From contig CAZCAC010000082.1 of the NCBI GenBank assembly GCA_964496575.1, forward strand, positions 1 to 39,560: a DNA stretch of 39,560 bases, read 5' to 3'. The DNA comes from CAZCAC01 sp964496575 (lineage in GTDB: Bacteria > Planctomycetota > UBA1135 > GCA-002686595). Positions 32,390 through 39,560 of this stretch are shown here, piece by piece; within the stretch, counting starts at the first letter, position 1; each line of letters begins with the position of its first letter. Under the pieces are notes generated by a model. It made no database searches and was not told the DNA's origin. It saw only the letters and a list, made by a program, of their open reading frames with translations. The translations under genes and the position numbers were made by a program.

Positions 32390-34555
32390 ATGAAGAAGAC
32401 CGTCGTGCTCCTCGCCGTGCTGTTCGCGCTGGGTGGACTGCTGCTGATCGGCGGGAGGTGGATGGCGCCCACGCCGAACGAGTCATCGTCGGGCGGGCTC
32501 GCTCCCGAGCTCACCGAGGCTCCCGACGAACGGCTCGACGAGAAACCTCGCGTCGTGGCACCGGCCCGCGAGTCGAATGGCGAACCCGTCGACGAGCTGA
32601 CTGCGCCTGCACCGGCTCCACCCACCCTGCCGCACTTTCTGGCGCGCGGAGTGACGGGTCGAGTGATCGACTCCGCGGGGATTCCGATCGCCTCCGCCGG
32701 CGTGACCTTGAGGCTGAATCTGGAGCTGAGGAGGGCGACGAGGAGCTGGACCTTCAGCGATCGGAGCGGTGTCTACTCCTTCGGTATCGATCTCGCCGAG
32801 CTGGCCGGTGCAGAGGCCGAACGACGCACGCAGGTGATCGAGTGGCTCGAGCGGAGCGCGCGGGACGAGGATTCCCCGGACGCGCAGCGCTGGAACAACC
32901 TCTCGCTGCGCCAGCGGAGAGAGGTGCTCTCCGGACTGCAGCAGCCGCTCGTCCTGGAGGTCAGCACGTGGGTCCCGGATCACGGCCGCGCGACTCGCAA
33001 GCTGTTCCTGGGACTGGACCCACCCGCGCTCGTGCACCTCGACCTGATCGTCGAGACGCGGCCCGCGATCCGCGGTTACGTCCTGGACAGGCACTGGGGC
33101 CTCCGAAACGTGGACGTGGTCCTGCTCGACGACGACTGGCAGGTGGTCGGTACCACGCGCACGGACACCAGTTCCTACTTCGAGTTCGTGGAGCCAGAGC
33201 CCGCGCTGCACCGACTGCACGCCCGCCGCGAGGGGCGCGGTGCCGCCGTGCGATCCGGGTATCACCTCGACCCGGGGTTCGGCACCGCGGCCGTCGAGAT
33301 CGAGCTCGAGGGCGCGGCGACGCTGCGCGGTCGGCTGGTGATGCCCAGCGGCGAGTCGGTCGGTGGGATCGGTGTGATCGGCATCCTGGAGAGCCTGGTC
33401 TCGGCCGACCCGGAACGTGGCGGGTGGGCCGATCCCGGCGCGCTCGCCCGGGTCGAGGAGGCGGGCGGGTTGGCCCACGCCCGCGCGGTCACCGACGAGA
33501 AAGGGCGCTTCGAGATGGAGGCGATGCAGGAGGGTCGCTACGCGCTGCACTTCGAGGGGCTGGCCAAGCGCTTTCAACCCGAGGGCTTCATCACCACCGG
33601 CGCCGAGCAGGAGATCCTCTTCACCGCGCGACTGTTGCAGGTGCTGGTCTTCGCGCCGAACGTCGTCGCCATGCGCACCCGCGCGCACTGCGAGGAGGTG
33701 ACCGCGCTGGAGCCGTTGCCGGGAACCCGACGGCGGCACTTCGTCCGCACGATCGATCACGGCCTGGCGAGATTCGTCGTCGAGTCGGGCACGACCTGGC
33801 GGGTGTGGGTCGAGTACCTGGATCACGTCAGCGTGGAGCGACTCGTCGACATCGGCGACGGCTCCTATCTCGAAGAGGTCACCTTCGAGCTGGACGGGAC
33901 CGAGTCCGAGGCGGATCCCCTCGCCGTCGGGCCGCCGCGACCGGAGAACCCCGCGAACCTGGTCGTGGACCTCGCCGACGAGGAAGGCCACCGGCACCCG
34001 CTCGCGGTCACTCTCTGGCGGGTCGACACCCACGGGCGGACTCACCTGTACGAATGGCTCGCCCGGGAGGTGGACCAACCCCTTCCGCCGCTCGAGGCGG
34101 GCGACTACGAGGTCACCGCTCGCGCGGTCGGCGAGGCCGGCGAGACGCTGCTGCCAGTCACCGGCGCGGAGACGGTTCGGCTCCGCGCGGGAGAGGAGCG
34201 CCGCGTCCGTTTCGAGGCGAAGCGCGGGGGACGACTGGCGCTGCGGTTGTCCACCGGCGAGCCGAAGTCCGAGGGCGGCGCGGGCTCGCCGGTGCAGGCC
34301 CGACTGGTTCCGGAGGGAGATGGCGGGGAACCGATCCCCCTCCTGTTCCACGCGGAATCTCCGACCGGGCGCCCCACGGCCACCGTGGTCCCCGGTGGCA
34401 CGACCACCTGTGAGCCGGCCCTTCCCGCGGGGCAGTACACCTTGCAGCTCCTATCCGATGGCTTCCGGGCCGAACGGATCCCCGTGGCGATCGAGAGCGG
34501 GGAGACGACGGTCCTCGACGTGGTGCTCTCCAGGCTCGATTCCGACGAGGAGTAG
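32390..34555 (+). CDS. Surface protein with repeated carboxypeptidase-regulatory-like domains
   Basis: A protein of about 721 residues with an N-terminal anchor or signal (MKKTVVLLAVLFALGGLLLIGGRW) and a proline/glutamate-rich stretch to about 80. It then carries several beta-sandwich repeats of the carboxypeptidase-regulatory (transthyretin-like) type: VTGRVIDSAGIPIASAGVTL near 85, AIRGYVLDRHWGLRNVDVVL near 225, ATLRGRLVMPSGESVGGIGV near 305, and further Ig-like segments to 720. Such proteins are common on planctomycete cells and have no enzymatic signature here. The start at 32390 gives the cleanest signal; an in-frame ATG at 32348 would add 14 residues. Divergent from the membrane hydrolase and 40 nt before the next gene. 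Confidence 0.85.
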   Translation: MKKTVVLLAVLFALGGLLLIGGRWMAPTPNESSSGGLAPELTEAPDERLDEKPRVVAPARESNGEPVDELTAPAPAPPTLPHFLARGVTGRVIDSAGIPIASAGVTLRLNLELRRATRSWTFSDRSGVYSFGIDLAELAGAEAERRTQVIEWLERSARDEDSPDAQRWNNLSLRQRREVLSGLQQPLVLEVSTWVPDHGRATRKLFLGLDPPALVHLDLIVETRPAIRGYVLDRHWGLRNVDVVLLDDDWQVVGTTRTDTSSYFEFVEPEPALHRLHARREGRGAAVRSGYHLDPGFGTAAVEIELEGAATLRGRLVMPSGESVGGIGVIGILESLVSADPERGGWADPGALARVEEAGGLAHARAVTDEKGRFEMEAMQEGRYALHFEGLAKRFQPEGFITTGAEQEILFTARLLQVLVFAPNVVAMRTRAHCEEVTALEPLPGTRRRHFVRTIDHGLARFVVESGTTWRVWVEYLDHVSVERLVDIGDGSYLEEVTFELDGTESEADPLAVGPPRPENPANLVVDLADEEGHRHPLAVTLWRVDTHGRTHLYEWLAREVDQPLPPLEAGDYEVTARAVGEAGETLLPVTGAETVRLRAGEERRVRFEAKRGGRLALRLSTGEPKSEGGAGSPVQARLVPEGDGGEPIPLLFHAESPTGRPTATVVPGGTTTCEPALPAGQYTLQLLSDGFRAERIPVAIESGETTVLDVVLSRLDSDEE

Positions 34556-34595
34556 CATTCGACCAGGGACCGACGCCGCGGTATCGTCCTTGAAC

Positions 34596-36071
34596 ATGAA
34601 TCCTCCTTCCCCCGCCGAGCCGGTCCCTCGCTTCACGGCGATCGACCTCCTGGCGATCCTGCTGCTGGCACTGGTCGCCGCTCACCTCGAGACGATGCCG
34701 ATCGTCGATCGCGACTTCTGGCATCACCTCGCCCTCGGGCAGGTCGGGCTCGAGCAGGGCGGTCGGGTGGTCGTCGATCCGCTCACCTACACCGTCGGCG
34801 GTGAGTCGTTCGCCAACCTGCACGACGGCTTCCAGCGCCTCGGCGCCTGGGTGGAGGCCCGCTGCGGCGTCGAGGGAGTGATCCTCGGCCACGCGCTGCT
34901 GGTGACCGCGTCCTTCGGCGCGCTCGCCTGGCTCGCCCGGCGCAAGGGTGGTCCCTGGGCCGGACTGGCCGCCGTGATCTTCCTCTTCCTCGCATCGTTC
35001 CAGAACCTCAACCTCCGCCCGCAGACCCTCGCGGTTCCCTGCTTCGCGGCGACCCTCGCCGCGCTCGAGCTCGGACGCGACCGGCGGATCTGGTTGATCC
35101 TCCCGCCGCTGGTCGAGGTGTTCTGGATCCGCTGCCACGGCACCGCTCCCCTCGGCATTCTCCTGTGCGGCCTCGCGGCGGCCGGACAGCTGCTCGACAC
35201 GCGCGGCCGGTGGACTCGCACCGAGGCGGCCTTCCTCGCCTCGGCGGGCGCGACGGCACTGGCCGGCGTCCTCGGCCCGGAGGGGCTGGGCTTCTTCGCC
35301 GACCTCACCGACAACGCTCGTATCTCGATGGAGCGCGGCATCTCGGAGTGGAAGGGCCCCAGCTTCGAGCTGTTCGGGGTCTGGATCTGGCTGCTGGGAG
35401 CGATCGGGATGATCGTGCTCGTCTGGTCGCGACGGAAGACGCTCCGCTCCGACGAGATCGCCCGGGTGGTGCTCTTCGCGCTGCTGCCGCTCCGCGCCAT
35501 CCGGATGAACCTCTGGTGGGCCCTGGCCAGCGCTCCCTTGCTCGGCGCCGTGCCGTTCCGGTCCGGCCGACCGCTCGAGGCGGCGAGTCGTCGCGACGCC
35601 TTCGTGATCGTCGCGATCGGAGTGTTGCTGGTGGCGCTCTTCAACCCGTGGACCAAGGGCCGCCTCGGCTTCCTGCCGGCGGACCGCGCGGCCCTTCACT
35701 GGCACGACACGCCGCTCGCGGTGGGCGAGTTCCTCGCCGAGCGGCCGGCCGAAGAGCGGCTCTTCCATCCCATGGAGTGGGGCGCGTACTTCGCCTGGCG
35801 TCTGCCCGGCGAGGAGCGACTCGCCTGGGACCCGCGCGTGGTCATCTTCCCCGACGAGGTCTGGAACGGGCTGATCCTCGCGAGCCGAGGAGAGGAGTGG
35901 CGGGAGACGCTCGACTCTTGGGAGATCGACACCGTCGTGCAGAAGCGGGATGGGGACTGGAAGCTGGGTGGAGAGCTGGAGAGGTCTTCCGAGTGGGAGC
36001 GGATCTACGAGGATGGGCAGGCGCTGGTCTGGACTCGGGTGCAGCCGCTTCGTCGGGGGGGGCCTCGGTGA
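34596..36071 (+). CDS. Polytopic membrane protein, GT-C glycosyltransferase-like
   Basis: A 491-residue integral membrane protein with about eight to ten helices (FTAIDLLAILLLALVAAHLE; LVTASFGALAWLA; LAAVIFLFLASFQNL; GILLCGLAAAGQLL; FLASAGATALAGVL; FGVWIWLLGAIGMIVLVW). The first loop reads DRDFWHHLALGQ and LTYTVGGESFANLHDGFQRLG, the D-x-D-(L/F)-W-H-L pattern of a GT-C/mannosyltransferase-like family frequent in planctomycetes. A RPQ motif follows the fourth helix. The C-terminus is a soluble domain (FHPMEWGAYFAWRLPGEERLAWDPRVVIFPDEVW). Polyprenyl-phosphate sugar transfer is plausible but unproven. A hairpin overlaps the stop codon. Codon usage and GC match the neighbours. Confidence 0.85.
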   Translation: MNPPSPAEPVPRFTAIDLLAILLLALVAAHLETMPIVDRDFWHHLALGQVGLEQGGRVVVDPLTYTVGGESFANLHDGFQRLGAWVEARCGVEGVILGHALLVTASFGALAWLARRKGGPWAGLAAVIFLFLASFQNLNLRPQTLAVPCFAATLAALELGRDRRIWLILPPLVEVFWIRCHGTAPLGILLCGLAAAGQLLDTRGRWTRTEAAFLASAGATALAGVLGPEGLGFFADLTDNARISMERGISEWKGPSFELFGVWIWLLGAIGMIVLVWSRRKTLRSDEIARVVLFALLPLRAIRMNLWWALASAPLLGAVPFRSGRPLEAASRRDAFVIVAIGVLLVALFNPWTKGRLGFLPADRAALHWHDTPLAVGEFLAERPAEERLFHPMEWGAYFAWRLPGEERLAWDPRVVIFPDEVWNGLILASRGEEWRETLDSWEIDTVVQKRDGDWKLGGELERSSEWERIYEDGQALVWTRVQPLRRGGPR

Positions 36072-36091
36072 TACCGAGCGAGCTCGGTATC
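36070..36091. terminator. Hairpin overlapping the stop of the polytopic membrane protein gene
   Basis: A perfect 10-bp inverted repeat GATACCGAGC (36070-36079) / GCTCGGTATC (36082-36091) around GA. The first bases are the end of TGA. It is followed by a G-run, not a T-run. Compare 10829-10851: same GATAC ... GTATC ends and same placement on the stop codon. Confidence 0.5.
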
Positions 36092-36167
36092 GAGGGGGGG
36101 GATGAGACCTGGCTGGCGCTGGACGCGCGCAGGCGTTTCGGCCACTCTACGGTTCTGACAGCCAGAT

Positions 36168-36200
36168 AACCACAGAGGCACAGGGGCAGAGAGCCTCACG
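36168..36200. repeat. Dispersed AACCACAGAGGCACAG-type repeat
   Basis: The segment AACCACAGAGGCACAG and following purine-rich bases recur in variant form at 39494-39560. Such low-complexity intergenic repeats are widespread in genomes of this kind; no inverted ends or target duplications are seen here. Confidence 0.5.
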
Positions 36201-36237
36201 GAGACCAGAAACCCCACGACGACAGACCACCCCCTCT

Positions 36238-37905
36238 TCACCTCCCCACCCGCACGACCCGGTTCACCAGAACCCCGCGCTCGGCGGTCTTCTCCCCATC
36301 GGACCAGACCGCGATCACCTCCTCCACCTCCGTGACCTCTCCCAACCCGAAGTGAAACCGCCGATCGCTCTCCGACATGTAGGAACCGCCGATCACCAGA
36401 TCGCGATGCAGCTGCCTCCCCTCGTCCACCACGACGGTGACCCGCACCGCCCCCGGCGCTTCGACGAGCAGCCACGCCCCGCGACGGGCCGTATCATTGC
36501 GCAATAGCGTCGGCGGCTCGTCGACGTTGGCCACCAGGAAGTCGAGGTCCCCATCGAGGTCGACGTCGCCGCACGCGACCCCGCGGCTCGATCCGATCAC
36601 CTCCAGTCCGGGACCCGATTGCGCGCTGCGGTCGACGAAGCGTCCCTTCTCCAGGCCGAAGAGCTGATTGGGCTGCGCGTAGCCCATCCCCGACTTGCGC
36701 ACCTGCTCCGCCTGCGGGTAGATGTGCCCGTTGGCGATGAAGAGGTCGAGGTCGCCGTCGAGGTCGAGGTCCTCGAGAAAAGCGCCCCAGGAGAGCGGCG
36801 CGAAGGTGCTGGTCTGCAGGCCGTACGGCACCGTCTCGTCCTCGAAGAGCAGCTCCCCCTTGTTGGCGTAGTAGGTGCAGTGATCCTCGGCGAAGTTGGT
36901 CACGAAGAGATCGGTGAAGCCGTCCCCGTCGACGTCACCGGTCGCCACGCCCATCCCCGCCTGCGCCGCGCCACCGCCGTCGACCGCCGCGCCGCTCCAC
37001 AGCCCGACCTCGTTGAAGTGCCCCTTCCCGTCGTTCTCGTAGAGATAGTTCGGGTTGGAGTCGTTGGCGACGTACAGGTCGAGGTCGAGGTCGCCGTCGA
37101 GGTCGAGCGCGGCCATCGCGAAGCTGTAGTAGAGACCCACGTCCTTCAGCCCCGACTCCACCGTCCGGTCGACGAAACGCCCGCCCCCTTCGTTGACGTA
37201 GTACCGATTCGCCAGCCCCTCCAACCCGAAGGGCCCGGGCATCACCATCACATCGTTCCACTCGAGCGAGAGCTCGGCGTTCAGGACCTCCTCCAGCGTC
37301 GAATCGACGTAGCCGCAGACGAAGAGGTCCTCGTCGCCGTCGCCATCCGCGTCGAAGAACACCGCGGCGGCGGACCAGCCGTCGATCCCCGGCGAATCGG
37401 GCATCGCGGCGAAGGTCCCGTCCCCCTGGTTCCGGTAGAGGAGGTCGGGCCCGAAGTTGGTAACGTACAGGTCGGGATCTCCATCCCCGTCGACGTCACC
37501 GACCGCCGCTCCGCAGCCCCACCCGTCGTCCCCGACGCCGGCGGCTTCGGTCACGTCCTCGAAGGTGCCGTCACCGCGGTTCCGGTAGAGCCGATTGGTG
37601 CCGCGCTCGACGATCTCGCTCCCCTCCAGCCGCCAGCCGTTGACCAGGTAGGCGTCCAGGTCCCCGTCCCCGTCGTAGTCGACGAGGGCGAGGCCGGTGC
37701 CGTTCGACTCCATCAGGTGTGGCTTGTCGAAGCGACCGCACCAGGTGGTGGCGCTCAGCCCCGCCTCCCCCGCGACGTCGACGAAGTGGAAGGGCGGAGC
37801 GGGCTCCGCGGGCCGCTCCGAGCCCACGGGAGTCGCAATCCTGTCCGGTTCCGCATCGCCGCACGCACAGAGTGCGGCGAGGAGAAGCACCCTTTCCGTT
37901 CTCAA
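36238..37905 (-). CDS. CRTAC1-like FG-GAP / ASPIC-UnbV secreted protein
   Basis: A protein of about 555 residues with seven calcium-binding-type propeller motifs (DYDGDGDLDAYLVN, DVDGDGDPDLYVTN, DADGDGDEDLFV, DLDGDLDLDLYVAND, DVDGDGFTDLFVTN, DLDLDGDLDLFIANG, DVDLDGDLDFLVAN) and a C-terminal ASPIC/UnbV domain (about 470-550, RVTVVVDEGRQ ... HFGLG). The N-terminus VLLLAALCACGDAEP looks like a signal with a Cys, possibly a lipoprotein. I chose a TTG start at 37905: it overlaps the stop of the upstream gene as TTGA, the signal peptide starts there, and the longer in-frame start would lie inside that gene. Probably surface-located; the ligand is unknown. Confidence 0.9.
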   Translation of the reverse strand: MRTERVLLLAALCACGDAEPDRIATPVGSERPAEPAPPFHFVDVAGEAGLSATTWCGRFDKPHLMESNGTGLALVDYDGDGDLDAYLVNGWRLEGSEIVERGTNRLYRNRGDGTFEDVTEAAGVGDDGWGCGAAVGDVDGDGDPDLYVTNFGPDLLYRNQGDGTFAAMPDSPGIDGWSAAAVFFDADGDGDEDLFVCGYVDSTLEEVLNAELSLEWNDVMVMPGPFGLEGLANRYYVNEGGGRFVDRTVESGLKDVGLYYSFAMAALDLDGDLDLDLYVANDSNPNYLYENDGKGHFNEVGLWSGAAVDGGGAAQAGMGVATGDVDGDGFTDLFVTNFAEDHCTYYANKGELLFEDETVPYGLQTSTFAPLSWGAFLEDLDLDGDLDLFIANGHIYPQAEQVRKSGMGYAQPNQLFGLEKGRFVDRSAQSGPGLEVIGSSRGVACGDVDLDGDLDFLVANVDEPPTLLRNDTARRGAWLLVEAPGAVRVTVVVDEGRQLHRDLVIGGSYMSESDRRFHFGLGEVTEVEEVIAVWSDGEKTAERGVLVNRVVRVGR

Positions 37906-38387
37906 TTCGACTTCAGCAAGGCATCCGCCAGGATCTGGAAGCGCGCCCACGCCTCGTCCCGTTCCTCCTGGGTGGTCGCCTTGCGGAGCACGCCGGCGAT
38001 CTGCAGTCCCTGTTGCTTGGCCACGCGGGTCACGACGACGAAGCCCGGATCGAAGATCCCCTTCTCCTCGGCCGCGGCGTGGTGGTGATGTCCCCCCTCG
38101 ATCAGGCGCTTGCGCACTCCGCCGATCGCGTTGTCGCCCTCGTTGGCGAAGAGCGCGATCTCGGCGGCCGCCTCACGCCACGAGTTCCTGGCCACGTGCA
38201 TCTTGGCCATCTGGTAGTGATGATCGAGGATCCCACGGATCAGCGAGTTCTCCGTCGCGTGCAACGCGATGATCGCGTCGGCCAGCGTGCCGTAGCTCTC
38301 GGACAGGTGCGAGGGAGTCTGCTGCGGCGCAGGCGCGAGGAACAGAGTCGATGCCAGGGCGGCGGTGACGAGGGTCTTGCCGATCAT
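37902..38387 (-). CDS. Small secreted His-rich helical protein
   Basis: A 161-residue protein that I do not recognise. The signal peptide is GKTLVTAALASTLFLAPA, with AGGAAGG 6 nt before ATG 38387. The mature part is helical, with regularly placed His, Met and Tyr (HATENSLIRGILDHHYQMAKMHVARN) and the tract GGHHHHAAAEEKG. The pattern suggests metal or heme binding, but no CxxCH is present, so it is not a c-type cytochrome. It overlaps the CRTAC1-like gene by TTGA, so the two are co-translated, which suggests a joint role at the cell surface. Confidence 0.8.
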   Translation of the reverse strand: MIGKTLVTAALASTLFLAPAPQQTPSHLSESYGTLADAIIALHATENSLIRGILDHHYQMAKMHVARNSWREAAAEIALFANEGDNAIGGVRKRLIEGGHHHHAAAEEKGIFDPGFVVVTRVAKQQGLQIAGVLRKATTQEERDEAWARFQILADALLKSN

Positions 38388-38477
38388 CGTGGACCTTCCT
38401 TTGTCGGTTCTAGCTTGCCATCAAGAGACGAATCGGTCGGATTACCGAGTCCTCGCCGATGATACCGGGGGTCCAGA

Positions 38478-38503
38478 GAATCCCACCACCGAGATCGGGA
38501 TTC
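38478..38503 (-). terminator. Weak hairpin downstream of SDR gene
   Basis: Inverted repeat GAATCCC (38478-38484) / GGGATTC (38497-38503) with a 12-nt loop, 72 nt after the SDR stop on the minus strand. No T-run is seen. It might end the SDR transcript. Confidence 0.25.
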
Positions 38504-38575
38504 GAGTCCGGAGGCCGTCGAATCGCTCGAGGCTCCGGTCCGTTGCGGCCGCGCCGGGCCGGCGTGCCGACCTGC

Positions 38576-39280
38576 TCAGCCGAGCTGTTCGGGGAAGAGG
38601 CCCAGCCCGAGCCCGCCGCCGACGGGAAGCACCGCGCCGGTGATGTAGCTGGCGCGCGGAGAGGCGAGGAAGAGCACGGCGGCGGCCACTTCCTCGGGGC
38701 GCCCCATCCGCCCGACCGGCGTGCGGGCGACGATTCGCTCGATCTCTCGGGAATCGAGGGCGCGCCTCACCCATTCGGTATCGATGAGCCCCAGCTCGAG
38801 CAGGTTCGCGGTGACGCCGGCGGACGCCCCTTCGAGCGCCGTGCTCCGCATCAACCCCTCGAGCCCCGCGCTGGCGGCCGCGTGTGCGGCTTGCCCGTGC
38901 GCCCCGCGGCTACCGGCGAGGGAGCCGAGGAAGACGATCCGCCCGAAGCCACGCTCCTTCATGCCGGGGAGCACCTTCGCGGTCAGACGAGCCGCCGAGC
39001 GCAGGGAGGCTTCGAGGATCTCGGTCATCTCCTCTTCGGAGAGCTGCTCGAGCGGCACGTCTCGCCCGGGGGCTGCGGCACCGTGCACGAGCACGTCGAT
39101 CGGCGCGTCGAGGTCGTCGAGCGCCTCTGGCGAGCCGGAGTGGGTGATGTCGGCGGAGATCACGCGCGCGCCGCACCGGCTCAGTGCTTCGGCGATGGTA
39201 CGCCCCATGCCCCACCCGGCTTCGGCGATCAGGGCCGTGCGGGTGGCGAGCTCGTTGTCGTGTAGATGATCGAGGCTCAT
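38576..39280 (-). CDS. SDR-fold protein lacking the catalytic Tyr-Lys pair
   Basis: A 234-residue short-chain dehydrogenase/reductase-fold protein. The nucleotide-binding start reads LIAEAGWGMGRTIAEAL, with Glu in place of the usual Thr in TGxxxGxG, then DITHSGSPEAL and VLVHGAAAPGRD (NNAG equivalent). Ser is kept (FLGSLAGSRG). Where active SDRs have YxxxK (as in GQANYAAAKAGLEGL), this reads GQAAHAAASAGLEGL, so the Tyr and Lys are His and Ser. The tail (GRPEEVAAAVLFLASPRASYITGAVLPVGGG) is a normal FabG-like end. It may have lost oxidoreductase activity while keeping nucleotide binding or a partner-binding role. The assembly is unlikely to be at fault because two separate positions differ. Confidence 0.93.
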   Translation of the reverse strand: MSLDHLHDNELATRTALIAEAGWGMGRTIAEALSRCGARVISADITHSGSPEALDDLDAPIDVLVHGAAAPGRDVPLEQLSEEEMTEILEASLRSAARLTAKVLPGMKERGFGRIVFLGSLAGSRGAHGQAAHAAASAGLEGLMRSTALEGASAGVTANLLELGLIDTEWVRRALDSREIERIVARTPVGRMGRPEEVAAAVLFLASPRASYITGAVLPVGGGLGLGLFPEQLG

Positions 39281-39560
39281 GGCGATCCGATTCTACCGAC
39301 CGGTTGGCGGAGAGCACAGAGGAGATGTGGGCTCGGGGCGTGTCTGGAATGACTCTGGAGTGACCTTGGAGTGACGACCACCTGTCACGGGTGATCCTCG
39401 GTGCCCACGCGGATCCCCCGTCGCGGAGAAACACTGAAGCCGATCGGACAGCTGAGGAATCAAAGACCACTCCACGGTTCTGATCTCGTTATCAACCACA
39501 GAGAGCCAGAACCAGAACCAGAACCAGAATTTTAACCACAGAGGACACAGAGGACACAGA
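39281..39560. repeat. Right-edge intergenic repeats
   Basis: No gene is seen. There are a double TGGAGTGAC near 39356-39375, four tandem CCAGAA units (39506-39529), then TTTT, AACCACA and GAGGACACA repeats (39534-39560) running off the window. The AACCACAGAG motif also occurs at 39494 and at 36168, so it is dispersed. Confidence 0.7.

Noticed and set aside
37902..38387. c-type cytochrome reading of the His-rich protein
   Set aside because: No CxxCH heme-attachment motif and no Cys at all in the mature protein.
1..39560. CRISPR array, tRNA, rRNA or transposase
   Set aside because: No regularly spaced repeats, no T-loop/anticodon-like sequences and no transposase motifs were seen on either strand.

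Overview
The window is a very GC-rich bacterial chromosome segment with about two dozen genes on both strands. There is no rRNA, tRNA, CRISPR array or recognisable insertion sequence. The gene content suggests a Planctomycetota-like organism, probably an uncultured or marine lineage. It has Tat-exported Gfo/Idh/MocA and TIM-barrel sugar enzymes, a ThuA-DUF1080-DUF1080 protein, an ASPIC/UnbV FG-GAP protein, large secreted beta-propeller proteins sharing one C-terminal domain, and a SMUG1-type uracil-DNA glycosylase. This placement is inferred from gene content; no marker gene was compared.

Layout. Positions 1-3508 hold an overlapping histidine kinase / sigma-54 response regulator pair on the minus strand. 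Positions 3786-6638 are housekeeping: ruvC with a downstream unknown gene on the minus strand, and divergently ispD-ispF, overlapping by a GTGA. Positions 6651-7576 hold a frameshifted secreted alpha/alpha-toroid gene. Positions 7816-14280 hold secreted proteins: a 1004-residue propeller protein, a membrane-anchored rhodanese, an orphan fragment of the shared C-terminal domain, and a BNR/Asp-box propeller. Positions 14285-20014 hold a UbiB/ABC1 kinase-like protein, an exported O-methyltransferase, a response regulator with a Cys/His cluster, and a second large secreted protein with the shared C-terminal domain.

Positions 20830-23361 hold the most unusual unit: an McrB-like P-loop NTPase with eroded catalytic motifs, followed after 3 nt by a close homologue of vertebrate SMUG1. 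Positions 23428-27620 form an exported sugar-processing cluster (TIM-barrel isomerase/lyase-like, ThuA-DUF1080x2, Gfo/Idh/MocA). Next come a methyltransferase and an aminotransferase sharing a CTAG at their converging stops, an alkaline-phosphatase-superfamily membrane protein with Thr in place of the sulfatase Cys, a surface protein with carboxypeptidase-regulatory-like folds, a polytopic membrane protein, a His-rich secreted protein coupled to a CRTAC1-like protein, and an SDR-fold protein lacking the catalytic Tyr and Lys. The right edge carries short dispersed repeats of the AACCACAGAG type, also present near 36.2 kb.

How the genes work together. Three groups look functionally coherent: the two-component pair, the sugar cluster 23.4-27.6 kb, and the NTPase/glycosylase pair. 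The last is the best candidate for an undescribed system, possibly defence or genome surveillance against abnormal bases. That role is inference from gene order and domain content only.
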